From Micromonospora echinofusca (GTDB lineage Bacteria; Actinomycetota; Actinomycetes; Mycobacteriales; Micromonosporaceae): a DNA stretch of 34,120 bases. Positions within the stretch are counted from its first letter, which is position 1. The number at the start of each line of letters is the position of its first letter. The notes beneath the pieces are model-generated. The model searched no databases and was not told where the DNA came from. It saw only the letters and a list, made by a program, of their open reading frames with translations. This document shows, piece by piece, positions 6,288 through 15,600 of the stretch. Both the position numbers and the translations under genes were made by a program. Location of the stretch: assembly GCF_017614955.1 (NCBI RefSeq), contig NZ_WVUH01000024.1:1-34120 (forward strand), written 5' to 3'.

Positions 6288-9200
6288 GTGCCCCAGGTGC
6301 TCAGCTACGCCGACGCGGTACGCCTGCTCGGCGGGCAGCGGAGCCGGTTCGTCGAGACGTTCGACAGGCTGACCGGGGGTGTGCTGCTGGCCGCCTCGGT
6401 GCCGTTGCCGGCCCTGCTCGGCATCTTCGACGCCAAGGCCGAGTTCGTCCGGCTCGGCCACGACCTGGTCCGCTCCGCGTCCGAGCGGCGTTCCGGGCTG
6501 TCCCGGTACGGTCGCACCCAGCGGCTGGAGGCGGCCCACGCGGTCCTCGCGGTCACCGCGTACTTCGAGGTGCTGGCCCGGGCGGAGCTGCCGTTCGCCT
6601 TCGCCGACCTGGCGGTCGACGCGGGCGAGCAGCTGACCTTCGCCGGGGCGTACGCCCCGGACCCCCGGATGCTGACCGACGCGCTCTTCGGCACCGTTGC
6701 CCCGGTACCCGGCCCGCACCTGCCGTACCCGCGCTACCGGGCGGCGCTGGTCGACTTCTACGGCACGCTCGGCCTGCGACTGGGCAACTTCGTGCGCGGG
6801 CTGGCCGCCTGGGAGCGGCTCGACCGGGCCGGTCAGCGGGCCTTCGCCGCGCTGCTGGACAGCGCCCCGGAGCGGGCCGCCGACCGGCACCGGGACCTGC
6901 TCACCCAGTTTGCCGCCGAGTTCCCCGAGGTGCGGTTCTGGCTCGGGCTGCACGAGCACGAGGCCACCCGGGGCGAACTCCGGTCGCTGGCCGCCGGGCT
7001 GGTCGAGTTGCGGGCCGCCCTGGACGCCATCTCCACCGGCCGGGCGCCGGACGAGCGGCGGGCCGCGCTGGCCCGGGCGTACGCCACCGAACTGGACCAG
7101 CCGATCGTCGCCTCCGGCGAGGTACCGGCCGGACTGCGGGTGCCCACCCTCGGCGCGGCGTACGTGCCGCCGCTGTGCCGGATCGTCGCCCTCGCCCCCG
7201 CCGACCGGCCCAGCGACGAGGCCTGGTGGGACCGGCAACCCCTGCGGGACGACCTGTGGCAGTCGCTGCTGGTGCACCTCACCTCACCCGGCGCGACCGT
7301 GGCACCGCTGCTGGTGCTCGGCCAGCCCGGCTCGGGCAAGTCCCTGCTGACCCGGATCCTCGCCGCCCAGCTCCCGGCCGCCGACTTCATGGTGGTCCGG
7401 GTGACCCTGCGGCACGTGTACGCCGCCGCCGACCTCCAGGAGCAGATCGAGCAGGCGGTCCGGTACGACACCGGGGAACGGGTCGACTGGCCGGCGCTGT
7501 CCCGCTCCGCCGGGGACGCCCTGCCGGTGGTGCTGCTCGACGGCTTCGACGAGCTGCTCCAGGCCACCGGGGTGGCCCAGACCGACTACCTGCGCCGGGT
7601 GGCCGCCTTCCAACGCCGGGAGGCCGACCAGGGCCGACCGGTCGCGGTGCTGGTGACCAGCCGGACCAGCGTCGCCGACCGGGCCCAGCCACCGGCCGGG
7701 ACGGTGGCGGTACGGCTCGAACCCTTCGACGACGCCCGGGTCGCCGCCTGGGTGGACACCTGGAACATGGTCAACGCCGGCCCGTTCGCCGCGCTCGGCG
7801 TGCAGCGGCTGGACCCGGCGACCGTGCTGGCCCACCGGGAGCTGGCCGGACAACCCCTGCTGCTGCTGATGCTGGCGCTCTACGACGCCGAGGGCAACGA
7901 CCTGCGCAGCGCGGGTGACCTGCGCCGGGGCGAGCTGTACGAACGGCTGCTGCGCCGGTTCGCCCGCCGGGAGGTGGTCAAGCACCGTGCCGGGCTCTCC
8001 GCGCGGGACCTGGACCGGGCGGTCGAGGAGGAGTTGCGGCGGTTGTCGGTGGTCGCGTTCGCCATGTTCAACCGGCGGGCCCAGGCGGTCACCGACACCG
8101 ACCTGGAGGCCGACCTCGCCGCGTTGAAGGTCGGCGCCCCGGCGTCCGCCGTGGACCGGTCCGGCCTGCGTACCCCGCTGCGGGCCGCCGAGGTGGTGCT
8201 CGGCCGGTTCTTCTTCATCCACCGGTCCCGGGCCACCCTGGACGACACCCGGCACGAGAGCTACGAGTTCCTGCACGCCACGTTCGGCGAGTACCTGGTG
8301 GCCCGGTTCACCACCCAGGTGCTGGCCGACCTGGTGGCCCGGGACACCGCGTCCAGCCTGTCCCTGGGCGGGGACCCGGTCGACGACGACCTGCTGCACG
8401 CCCTGCTGTCGTACGCGGTGCTGACCAGTCGCGCCCCGGTGCTCGCCTTCCTCGCCGAGCACACCGCCACGCTCGACGAGCAGCGTCGCGCCGACTGGGC
8501 CGACCTGCTGCTGCGGCTGTTCCGGGCGGCACCGTACGCGACCGGCGGGCGCCGCTTCGACGGGTACCGGCCGATGCTGCTGCCGGTGCCGGCCCGGCAC
8601 GCCGCGTACACGGCGAACCTGCTGCTGCTGGCGGTCTGCGCGGCCGGCGAGGTGACCGCCGGGCAGCTCTTCCCGGACGTCACCGACGTGGTGGGCCGGT
8701 GGCGCGGTCAGGCCCTGCTGTGGAGGTCCCAGCTCGACGACGAGGAGTGGGCCAGCCTGGTCAACGCGCTGGCCCTGGACCGTCGGGTGACCGGGCACGG
8801 CCGGGACGTCGCGCTGTCCCGCGACGACGGCGGCTTCACCCCGCCGCCGGTGGACATGCCCTGGGCGCACGGCCTGCGCCCGGTCGCCGATGTCGATGTG
8901 CTGTTCTACCAGGTACCGGATCAGGAGACCTGGTTCCGGCGCCGGACGCACTTCGAGTGCGACGTCGACGACGACACGGTGCGGCACACCCTGGAGCCGA
9001 TCGTCGACTACCTGCCCGATTCGACCAGTCTGTTCGTCCGTCCCTGGGCCGATGCCCTGCCGTCGGCGGCCCGGCTGCTGCTCGACGCCTGGCTGCTGCC
9101 GTACTTCCACGGGGTGGCGCCGGAGGAACAGGCCCGGGCGTACCGGCGGTGCGCGCGGGTCGCCGTCACCGTCGAGAACCAGTGGGGGTCGCTGCCGTAC

Positions 9201-9611
9201 ACCTATCCGCTGCTGCTGCTGGACCGGTTGGCCGGCGACCGGGAGGTGCCCGCCGAACTGGCCTTCGAGATCCTGATGGCCTGTACCGACGTGGTGGTCG
9301 ACCGGGGCTCCGGGACGACGGCGGCGCTCCGCTGCATCGTGGCCCTGCTCGGTCGGGACCGGACGGTCGACGTGAAGCTGTACATGATGACCGACGAACT
9401 GCTCGCCCTGTCCCGGCGGGGCGAGTACGTCGACTGGCTGGACGACCTCTTCGCCGACGTACTGGTCCGGCTGTACGAACTCGAACTGGGCCGGGTGCCA
9501 CTCTCGGCCGCCGAGGCGGAGAGCTTCCGGCGGCGGTACGGGGACCGTCGACCCGACCTGGTGCAGCGGCTGCGTCCGCTGGTCGACGGGCCTGCCGACG
9601 GGCGGGAGTGA
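6288..9611 (+). CDS. NACHT-domain NTPase (bacterial NLR-like), large
   Basis: Predicted 1107-aa STAND-type NTPase. The N-terminal all-helical region (about 1-300) opens with LSYADAVRLLGG and resembles NACHT N-terminal helical (NNH) domains; which NNH subfamily is from memory and uncertain. The NACHT core has Walker A GQPGSGKS at 345-352, Walker B LPVVLLDGFDEL at 412-423 and a sensor-like VAVLVTSRTS near 452. The typical post-NACHT motif EFLHATFGEYLVARF starts at 660. The remaining 430 residues are helical with no obvious LRR, WD40 or TPR repeats, and no membrane segment is seen. Bacterial NACHT proteins include anti-phage effectors; a defence role here is inference. The GTG at 6288 has AAGGA 8 nt upstream and keeps the family-like start; the frame is open further upstream. 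Confidence 0.85.
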   Translation: MPQVLSYADAVRLLGGQRSRFVETFDRLTGGVLLAASVPLPALLGIFDAKAEFVRLGHDLVRSASERRSGLSRYGRTQRLEAAHAVLAVTAYFEVLARAELPFAFADLAVDAGEQLTFAGAYAPDPRMLTDALFGTVAPVPGPHLPYPRYRAALVDFYGTLGLRLGNFVRGLAAWERLDRAGQRAFAALLDSAPERAADRHRDLLTQFAAEFPEVRFWLGLHEHEATRGELRSLAAGLVELRAALDAISTGRAPDERRAALARAYATELDQPIVASGEVPAGLRVPTLGAAYVPPLCRIVALAPADRPSDEAWWDRQPLRDDLWQSLLVHLTSPGATVAPLLVLGQPGSGKSLLTRILAAQLPAADFMVVRVTLRHVYAAADLQEQIEQAVRYDTGERVDWPALSRSAGDALPVVLLDGFDELLQATGVAQTDYLRRVAAFQRREADQGRPVAVLVTSRTSVADRAQPPAGTVAVRLEPFDDARVAAWVDTWNMVNAGPFAALGVQRLDPATVLAHRELAGQPLLLLMLALYDAEGNDLRSAGDLRRGELYERLLRRFARREVVKHRAGLSARDLDRAVEEELRRLSVVAFAMFNRRAQAVTDTDLEADLAALKVGAPASAVDRSGLRTPLRAAEVVLGRFFFIHRSRATLDDTRHESYEFLHATFGEYLVARFTTQVLADLVARDTASSLSLGGDPVDDDLLHALLSYAVLTSRAPVLAFLAEHTATLDEQRRADWADLLLRLFRAAPYATGGRRFDGYRPMLLPVPARHAAYTANLLLLAVCAAGEVTAGQLFPDVTDVVGRWRGQALLWRSQLDDEEWASLVNALALDRRVTGHGRDVALSRDDGGFTPPPVDMPWAHGLRPVADVDVLFYQVPDQETWFRRRTHFECDVDDDTVRHTLEPIVDYLPDSTSLFVRPWADALPSAARLLLDAWLLPYFHGVAPEEQARAYRRCARVAVTVENQWGSLPYTYPLLLLDRLAGDREVPAELAFEILMACTDVVVDRGSGTTAALRCIVALLGRDRTVDVKLYMMTDELLALSRRGEYVDWLDDLFADVLVRLYELELGRVPLSAAEAESFRRRYGDRRPDLVQRLRPLVDGPADGRE

Positions 9612-9721
9612 GCCGGGTCACCGTCCCGGGCGCGGAAACACCGACACAGGGTTGTCGCGGTACCGGCCGATCCTCGTTGTCGAGGGCCGGTCGACCGACC
9701 GGCGGGTACAGGAGTGACATC

Positions 9722-10081
9722 ATGACCAACGCGGTGACCTGGTTCGAGATCGGCACCGACCAGCCCGAGGCGGCCGAGCGGTTCTACGGCGACCTGTTCG
9801 GCTGGACCTTCCGCACCGAGGGGGACGCCGCCTACCGGATCATCGACACCGGCGCGGGCCCGATCGGCGGTGGCCTGCGGGACAGCGGCGGCACGCATCC
9901 CGGGTACGCGATCTTCAACGTGCAGGTGGCGGATGTGGCCGACGCCTGCCGGCGGGCCGAGGCGGCCGGCGGCCGGGTGCTGGTACCGCTGATGCGCGCG
10001 GCCAACGGGCTGACCTTCGCCCACCTGCTCGACCCGTCCGGCAACCAGTTCGGCATCTTCGCCCCGCCAGCGGGAAACTGA
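9722..10081 (+). CDS. VOC-fold (glyoxalase/bleomycin-resistance-like) protein
   Basis: Predicted 119-aa single-copy vicinal-oxygen-chelate protein. It opens with AVTWFEIGTDQPEAAERFYG, followed by LFGWTFR, the usual first beta-alpha unit, and ends with HLLDPSGNQFGIFAP. These are hallmarks of the VOC/glyoxalase fold in the small predicted-lyase subgroup. No conventional metal-binding His/Glu set is evident, so catalysis cannot be assigned. The ATG has AGGAG at 9710-9714, 7 nt upstream. It follows the NACHT gene by 110 bp on the same strand. VOC genes of this kind are often next to WYL regulators, as here if the NACHT gene is ignored. Confidence 0.88.
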   Translation: MTNAVTWFEIGTDQPEAAERFYGDLFGWTFRTEGDAAYRIIDTGAGPIGGGLRDSGGTHPGYAIFNVQVADVADACRRAEAAGGRVLVPLMRAANGLTFAHLLDPSGNQFGIFAPPAGN

Positions 10082-10111
10082 CCCCGGCCCGACACCCAAG
10101 CACCCGTACTC

Positions 10112-10184
10112 GTCGATCTTGTAGTTGTGGCCCCGGCATATGTCACGGAACGGGCATAAGGGGGGCCGCAACTGCAAGATCGAC
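10112..10184. repeat. 73-bp long-stem palindrome
   Basis: Arm 10112-10134 and arm 10162-10184 are complementary over 23 nt with two mismatches. On the plus-strand RNA both mismatches are G-U pairs, so the stem is continuous. The arm core is GTCGATCTTG; the loop is 27 nt. It lies between convergent genes (VOC plus, exported protein minus), 30 bp after the VOC stop. It could act as a bidirectional terminator, but it is longer and less GC-biased than needed and resembles a dispersed palindromic element. Confidence 0.75.
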
Positions 10185-10185
10185 T

Positions 10186-10237
10186 GGGGAGTCGTGGGAG
10201 TTGGGGAGTCGTGGGAGTTGGGGGAGTCGTGGGAGTT
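10186..10237. repeat. short tandem repeat, 3 x 17 bp
   Basis: Three copies of GGGGAGTCGTGGGAGTT (10186-10202, 10203-10219, 10221-10237; the third is offset by one extra G), directly abutting the long palindrome. A degenerate G-rich tail follows. No coding function on either strand. Confidence 0.85.
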
Positions 10238-10304
10238 GTGGAGAGTGGCGAGGAGGTGCCGGGTGCCCCGCCCCGCCTCACCGGGGTGGGGCACCCGGAC
10301 GTCC

Positions 10305-10775
10305 TCAGCGGCCCGGCCCGCCCCAGTGGCCGCGCCAGCCGCCGCCGAGTACGCCGGCCTCGGCGGCCTTGGTGATCGCGTCGGCCTGCTCCTGGGTGAG
10401 CTTGCCGTCGGCGACGGCCTGCTTCAGCCGCTCGGCGAACGCGGCCTGCCGGTCGGCCTCGTTACCGGCGCGGTCCCGCCACCGCTCGTTGCTGTCGCGG
10501 TCCCGCCACCGCTCGTCGCGGTCCGCCTTGCGTTGCTCGTGCACCTTCTCCAGCGCTTCGGTGACCTTCTCCACCGGTACGCCCAGCTCCTTGGCCAGGG
10601 CCTCGGCGAACTCGGTCCGGTGCGCGGCGCCCCGGTCCTCCGTCGGGGACGCGGACTGGCTCGGGCTGGCGCTGCTGTCGGCCAGCGCGACCGCCGGCGC
10701 GGCGATGCCGACCCCGAGTACGCCGGCCGCGGCCAGCCCGATCAGCACGTTCTTCCGGGTGAACTTCCGGGACAT
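10305..10775 (-). CDS. small exported protein, unknown function
   Basis: Predicted 156-aa secreted or cell-wall protein. An export signal is clear: MSRKFTRKNVL, a hydrophobic stretch GLAAAGVLGVGIAAPAVA and a likely cleavage after ALA near residue 32. The mature part starts with a Ser/Pro linker, then a charged helical region with the repeat RWRDRDSN/RWRDRAGN, then VADGKLTQEQADAITKAAEAG. That last segment resembles repeats in small secreted actinobacterial and firmicute proteins (DUF2680/YckD-like); the match is by eye. It ends in a Gly/Trp-rich tail. The ATG at 10775 has TGGAG 7 nt upstream. It follows the LD-carboxypeptidase on the same strand by 120 bp, with a hairpin between them. Confidence 0.75.
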   Translation of the reverse strand: MSRKFTRKNVLIGLAAAGVLGVGIAAPAVALADSSASPSQSASPTEDRGAAHRTEFAEALAKELGVPVEKVTEALEKVHEQRKADRDERWRDRDSNERWRDRAGNEADRQAAFAERLKQAVADGKLTQEQADAITKAAEAGVLGGGWRGHWGGPGR

Positions 10776-10857
10776 GATGGCGCTCCAGATCGTCGGTGAG
10801 TTTTCCTGACTTCACCCAGCGTGACAGATCTGGCTGATTGCAGCTTGTGACGGACCT

Positions 10858-10891
10858 GCAAATTTGCTGAGTATCCGCAGCTCAACTGCGG
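10858..10891 (-). terminator. LD-carboxypeptidase terminator hairpin and adjacent AT-rich palindrome
   Basis: CCGCAG (10875-10880), loop CTCAA, CTGCGG (10886-10891) lies just beyond the LD-carboxypeptidase stop. The AT-rich palindrome GCAAATTTGC (10858-10867) comes next in the direction of transcription. Together they look like a terminator, or the palindrome may be an operator for the exported-protein gene. Confidence 0.45.
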
Positions 10892-10896
10892 TCTGG

Positions 10897-11847
10897 TCAG
10901 CGGACCGCCGGGCTCACCGTGAGTGTGCCCGCCTCGGTGTCCAGGGTCGCCGGCACCCCCACCGGCACGGTGAGCTGCCCCGGCCCGTGGCCGATCGGCA
11001 GCCCGCCGAGCACCGGTACCCCCAGGTCGCCCAGCCGCTCGGTCAGCACGTCGTTGACGGTGGTGTCCCAACCGTCGGCACAGTTGGTGAACTGGCCCAC
11101 CGCCACCCCGGCCAGCCCGGCCAGCGCCCCGGCCCGGCGCAGCTGGGTGAGCATCCGGTCGACCTTGTACGGCGGCTCCTCGACGTCCTCGATCAGCAGG
11201 ACCGCCCCGGTCAGGTCCGGCAGGTCCCGGGTACCGACCGAGGCGGCGATCAGGCAGAGGTTCCCGCCGAGCAGCCGCCCGGTGGCCGTACCGGGCACGC
11301 ACACTGCCGAGGTCTCCTCGGCCGGGTCCCGCCGCACCGTCACCGGTTCGGTGGTCGTCAGCGCCGCGTGCAGCGACTCCGCCGACCGCAGCCCGGTGCG
11401 CTCGTCGGACCAGGCCGCCCCGGGCCCGTGCACCCCGGCCAGCCGGGCCCCCTGCCACAGGGCGAACTGCAGCGCGGTGATGTCGGAGAAACCGGCCACC
11501 ACCTTCGGGTCGCGGCGCACCAGCGCCATGTCGATCCGGTCCACCATCCGCTGCGCGCCGTACCCGCCCCGGGTGCAGATCACCCCGCGCACCTCCGGGT
11601 CGGCGAAGGCCAGGTTGAGGTCCGCCGCCCGGTCGGCGTCCGTCCCGGCGAGGTAGCCGTTCCGGTCGTACGCGTGCGGGCCGGGCACCGGCCGCAGGCC
11701 CCAACCGGTGAGCAGCTCCACGCCCCGGGCCAGCCGTTCCGGTCGCAACGGCCCGGACGGGGAGACCAGCAGCACCTTGTCACCGGGGCGCAGCGCGGGC
11801 GGGCGGACCACCCCGTCGGCGGCGTCCACCGTCACATCGGAGATCAC
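10897..11847 (-). CDS. LD-carboxypeptidase (peptidase family S66)
   Basis: Predicted 316-aa LD-carboxypeptidase, which removes the terminal D-alanine from peptidoglycan tetrapeptides during recycling; some family members (MccF type) instead cleave microcin C-like adenylates. Catalytic triad by motif: Ser121 in VAGFSDITAL, Glu220 in VLLIEDVEE and His287 in PIGHGPGQ. The N-terminal PGDKVLLVSPSGP and ICTRGGYGAQRM blocks are typical of S66. No signal peptide, so cytoplasmic. The GTG at 11847 lies 8 nt after a -10 box (TAGGCT, 11856-11861 on the minus strand), with no ribosome binding site, so it is probably leaderless. It is divergent from the glutamine amidotransferase gene, only 50 bp away. Confidence 0.92.
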   Translation of the reverse strand: MISDVTVDAADGVVRPPALRPGDKVLLVSPSGPLRPERLARGVELLTGWGLRPVPGPHAYDRNGYLAGTDADRAADLNLAFADPEVRGVICTRGGYGAQRMVDRIDMALVRRDPKVVAGFSDITALQFALWQGARLAGVHGPGAAWSDERTGLRSAESLHAALTTTEPVTVRRDPAEETSAVCVPGTATGRLLGGNLCLIAASVGTRDLPDLTGAVLLIEDVEEPPYKVDRMLTQLRRAGALAGLAGVAVGQFTNCADGWDTTVNDVLTERLGDLGVPVLGGLPIGHGPGQLTVPVGVPATLDTEAGTLTVSPAVR

Positions 11848-11897
11848 AGTCGCCGAGCCTATCGGGACCGCCGCGCGCTACCCGCTAGCCTCGACGG
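11848..11897. promoter_or_regulatory. compact divergent promoter pair
   Basis: The minus-strand -10 TAGGCT (11861-11856) serves the LD-carboxypeptidase and the plus-strand -10 TAGCCT (11886-11891) serves the amidotransferase/glnE unit. Both lie 6-8 nt from GTG starts. With the -10 boxes 24 bp apart, each -35 region overlaps the other promoter, so the two should compete for polymerase. Confidence 0.55.
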
Positions 11898-12665
11898 GTG
11901 GCAACCGCGCTGGTGATCGAGAACGACCCGACCGACGACCCCCGCAGGCTGGGGGAGTGGCTGACCGAAGCCGGCCTCGACCTGCACGTCCGGCGGGCGC
12001 ACGCCGGTGACGAACTCCCCGCCGACCTGGACGGGTACGCCGCCCTGGTGGTGCTCGGCGGCGAACAGCAGCCCTACCCGTACCCGGACGGCACCCCCGG
12101 CGCCCCGTGGTTTCCGGCCCTGGAGGGGCTGCTGCGCAAGGCGGTCCGGCACCGGGTACCGACCCTGGGCATCTGCCTGGGCGCGCAACTGCTCGCCACC
12201 GCGCACGCCGGGGAGTGTGAGCGCAGCGCCGCCGGGCCGGAGGTCGGACCGGCCGTGGTCGGCCGGCGGGACGCCGCCGAGACCGACCCGCTGTTCCGGT
12301 ACGTGCCGCTGATCCCGGACGTGTTCCAGTGGCACGTGGACGAGATCACCGAACTGCCCCGGGGCGCCACCCTGCTGGCCGCCTCCACCCGGTACCCGCA
12401 CCAGGCGTTCCGCCTCGGCGACCGGGCCTGGGGGTTGCAGTTCCACATCGAGTGCGACACCGCGATGATCACCGACTGGGCCACCGACTCGCGGCTGCTG
12501 GCCGACCTCGGGTACGACCCGGAGCTGGTGGTGGCCGCCTGCGACGCGGTGATGGCCGACGTCGAGGAGGTGTGGCAGCCCTTCGCCGCCCGGTTCGCCG
12601 CCCTGGCCCTCGGCGAGCTGGACGACACCGGCCCACGCCGGACCCTGCCGCTGCTCGGCCACTGA
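11898..12665 (+). CDS. class I glutamine amidotransferase-like protein
   Basis: Predicted 255-aa stand-alone GATase1-fold protein, which would hydrolyse glutamine to give ammonia or deglutamylate a gamma-glutamyl substrate. The nucleophile elbow is GICLGAQ with Cys93; the His-Glu pair is His183 and Glu185 in LQFHIEC. A glycine-rich oxyanion segment VVLGGEQQPYPY precedes it. The partner or substrate cannot be read from the sequence. The GTG start is 6 nt after a -10 box, so the mRNA is leaderless. Only 11 bp separate its stop from the glnE ATG, so the two are co-transcribed and this promoter probably also drives glnE, suggesting a link to glutamine metabolism. Confidence 0.9.
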   Translation: MATALVIENDPTDDPRRLGEWLTEAGLDLHVRRAHAGDELPADLDGYAALVVLGGEQQPYPYPDGTPGAPWFPALEGLLRKAVRHRVPTLGICLGAQLLATAHAGECERSAAGPEVGPAVVGRRDAAETDPLFRYVPLIPDVFQWHVDEITELPRGATLLAASTRYPHQAFRLGDRAWGLQFHIECDTAMITDWATDSRLLADLGYDPELVVAACDAVMADVEEVWQPFAARFAALALGELDDTGPRRTLPLLGH

Positions 12666-12676
12666 GCGGGGCGGCG

Positions 12677-15600
12677 ATGAGCAGACCCACCCGGGCACCC
12701 GCCCGCCTCGCCCGGTACGGCTTCGGGGTCAGCGACGGCGACGGCGGTGCCCGCGCCGCCGACCTGCTCGGCCCGACCGGGCTGGCCCTGTGGCACCCGG
12801 AAACCCAGGAACCCGCCGACCCGGCGGCAGCCGAGCTGCTCACCGCGCTCTCCCGGGCCGCCGACCCCGACCTGGCGCTGCGCCAGCTGCACCGGATCGT
12901 GGAGGCGGAACGCCGTACCGCGCCGGAAGACGCGCCGTCGGCGCTGCTGGCCGCCCTGTACGCCGACGCCGGGCTGCGCCGCCGGCTGGTCGCCGTGCTC
13001 GGGGCCTCCTCCGCGCTCGGCGACCACCTGGTCGCCAACCCGGACCAGTGGACCGCCCTCGCCACCGGCCCCGACGGGTCCGCCCCGACCGCCGACGGCA
13101 CGCTCGAAGCGACCGGCCCGGACGGTCCGGCGATCCCGGCGCTGCGCCGGGCGTACCGGCTGGCCCTGCTGCGGATCGCGGCGGCCGACCTGACCGGCGG
13201 GCGGGCCCTGGAACAGACCATGGCCGCGCTCTCCGCACTCGCCGACGCCACCCTCACCGCCGCCTACGGCATCGCGGTGGCCGAGCTGCCCGCCGGTACG
13301 CCCACCCCCCGGCTGGCCGTGGTGGCGATGGGCAAGTGCGGCGGCGGGGAACTCAACTACGTCTCCGACGTGGACGTCATCTTCGTCGCGGCCGGCGACG
13401 ACGACCTGCCCGCCGGCACCAGCATCGCCACCCGGCTGATCCACATCTGCGGGCTGGTCGCCTGGCCGGTGGACGCCGCGCTGCGCCCCGAGGGCAGCCG
13501 GGGGCCGCTGGTGCGGACCCTGGCCAGCCACCTCGCCTACTACCGGCGCTGGGCCCGGACCTGGGAGTTCCAGGCCCTGCTCAAGGCCCGCCCGGCCGCC
13601 GGTGACCTCGCCCTGGCCGCCGAGTGGATCGACCAGCTCGCCCCGCTGGTCTGGGCGGCGGCGGCCCGCCCCGAGGCGGTCGACGACGTCCGGGCGATGC
13701 GCCGGAAGATCATCGACAACATCCCGCCGAAGGAGCTGGAACGCGAGATCAAACGCGGACCGGGCGGGCTGCGGGACATCGAGTTCGCCGTCCAGCTGCT
13801 GCAACTGGTGCACGGCCGGGCCGACGAGACACTGCGGCTGCCGGGCACCATCCCGGCGCTGCGGGCCCTGGTCACCGGCGGGTACGTCGGCCGCGCCGAC
13901 GGGGAGGCGCTGCTGCGCGGGTACCGCTTCCTGCGTGGCGTCGAACACCGGCTGCAACTCCAGGGGCTGCGCCGCACGCACACCGTACCGACCGAACCGG
14001 CCGCGTTGCGCTGGCTGGCCGCCGCGCTCGGCTACACCGCCATGCCCGGCCGGGACGCCGTCGAGGCGTTCCGCGCCGACTGGGTCACCCACGCCACCGA
14101 GGTACGCCGGCTGCACGCGAAACTGCTCTACCGGCCGCTGCTGGAGTCGGTGGCCCGGGTACCGGCCGACGGGCTGCGGCTCACCCCGGAGGCGGCCCGG
14201 CACCGGCTGGAGATCCTCGGCTTCGCCGACCCGGCCGGCGCCCTGCGTCACCTCCAGGCCCTCACCGGCGGGGTGAGCCGGACCGCCGCCATCCAGCGGA
14301 CCCTGCTGCCGGTGCTGCTCTCCGACTTCGCCGACGCCCCCGAACCGGACCGGGGCCTGCTCAACTACCGGCAGGTGTCCGACAAGCTCGGCACCACCCC
14401 GTGGTACCTCCGCCTGCTGCGCGACTCCGGACCGGTGGCCCGCCGGCTGGCCCGGGTACTGTCGCTGTCCCGGTACGCGGCCGACCTGCTGGCCCGGGAC
14501 CCGGAGGCGCTGCGGCTGCTCGCCGAGGACCCGGAACTGACCGCCCGACCGGCGGACGTGCTCCGGGACGGGTTCACCGCCGCCGCCGCGCGGCACGCCG
14601 ACCCGGTCGAGGCGATCCGGGCGGTACGCGCCCTGCGTCGCCGCGAACTGGTCCGGCTGGCCTGCGCCGACGTGCTCAGCCGGGCCGGGGCGCTCGCCTC
14701 CACCAGCACCCGGGGTGGCGCGGACCGCCCGCAGGGGCCGGCGACCCTCGGCGACATCGCCGCGGTGGGTACCGCGCTGTCCGACGTCACCGACGCCACC
14801 CTGGCCGCCGCGCTGCACATCGCCCGCGCCGCGAAACCCGCCCCGCCGGGGCTACGGTTCGCCATCATCGGCATGGGCCGGCTCGGCGGGTACGAGTCGA
14901 ACTACCTCTCCGACGCCGACGTGCTCTTCGTCTACGACCCGGCACCCGGGGTACCGGACGACTCGGCCAGCGCCGCCGCGCACGCGATCGCCGAGGAACT
15001 ACGTCGCCTGCTCGGCATGCCCGCCCCCGACCCGCCGCTCGGGGTCGACGCCGACCTGCGGCCGGAGGGCCGGCAGGGGCCACTCGTGCGCAGCCTCGCC
15101 GCGTACGCCCAGTACTACGCCCGCTGGTCGAAGGTGTGGGAGGCGCAGGCGCTGCTGCGGGCCCGGTTCGTCTGCGGTGACGCCGACCTGGGTGCGGAGT
15201 TCGAGACGATGGTCGACCGGGTCCGCTACCCGCTAGACGGACTCACCCGGGAACAGGTCATCGAGATCCGGCGGATCAAGGCCCGGGTGGAGACCGAGCG
15301 GATGCCGCGCGGCGCCGACCCGGCCACCCACACCAAACTCGGCCGGGGCGGACTGGCCGACGTCGAGTGGGCCGTGCAACTGATCCAGCTCCAGCACGCC
15401 GGCACGGTCGACGCGCTGCGCGGTACCCGCACCCTCGACGCGCTGGCCGCCGCCGCCGACGCCGGTCTGGTCGACCCGGCCGACGCCGCCGCGATGACCG
15501 CCGGCTGGCGGCTGGCCGCCCAGGTCCGCAACGCGTTGATGCTGGTCCGGGGACGGGCCGGCGACCAGTTGCCCCGGCACGGGGTCGAGCTGGCCGGGGT

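Noticed and set aside
7284..9110. Long minus-strand open frame opposite the NACHT gene
   Set aside because: Antisense shadow; the sense frame carries Walker motifs and GC3 bias.
12074..14818. Very long open frame on the minus strand opposite glnE
   Set aside because: It is the antisense shadow of a clear GlnE gene; its peptide is Arg/Gly/Gln-rich with no family motifs, as GC-rich DNA produces.
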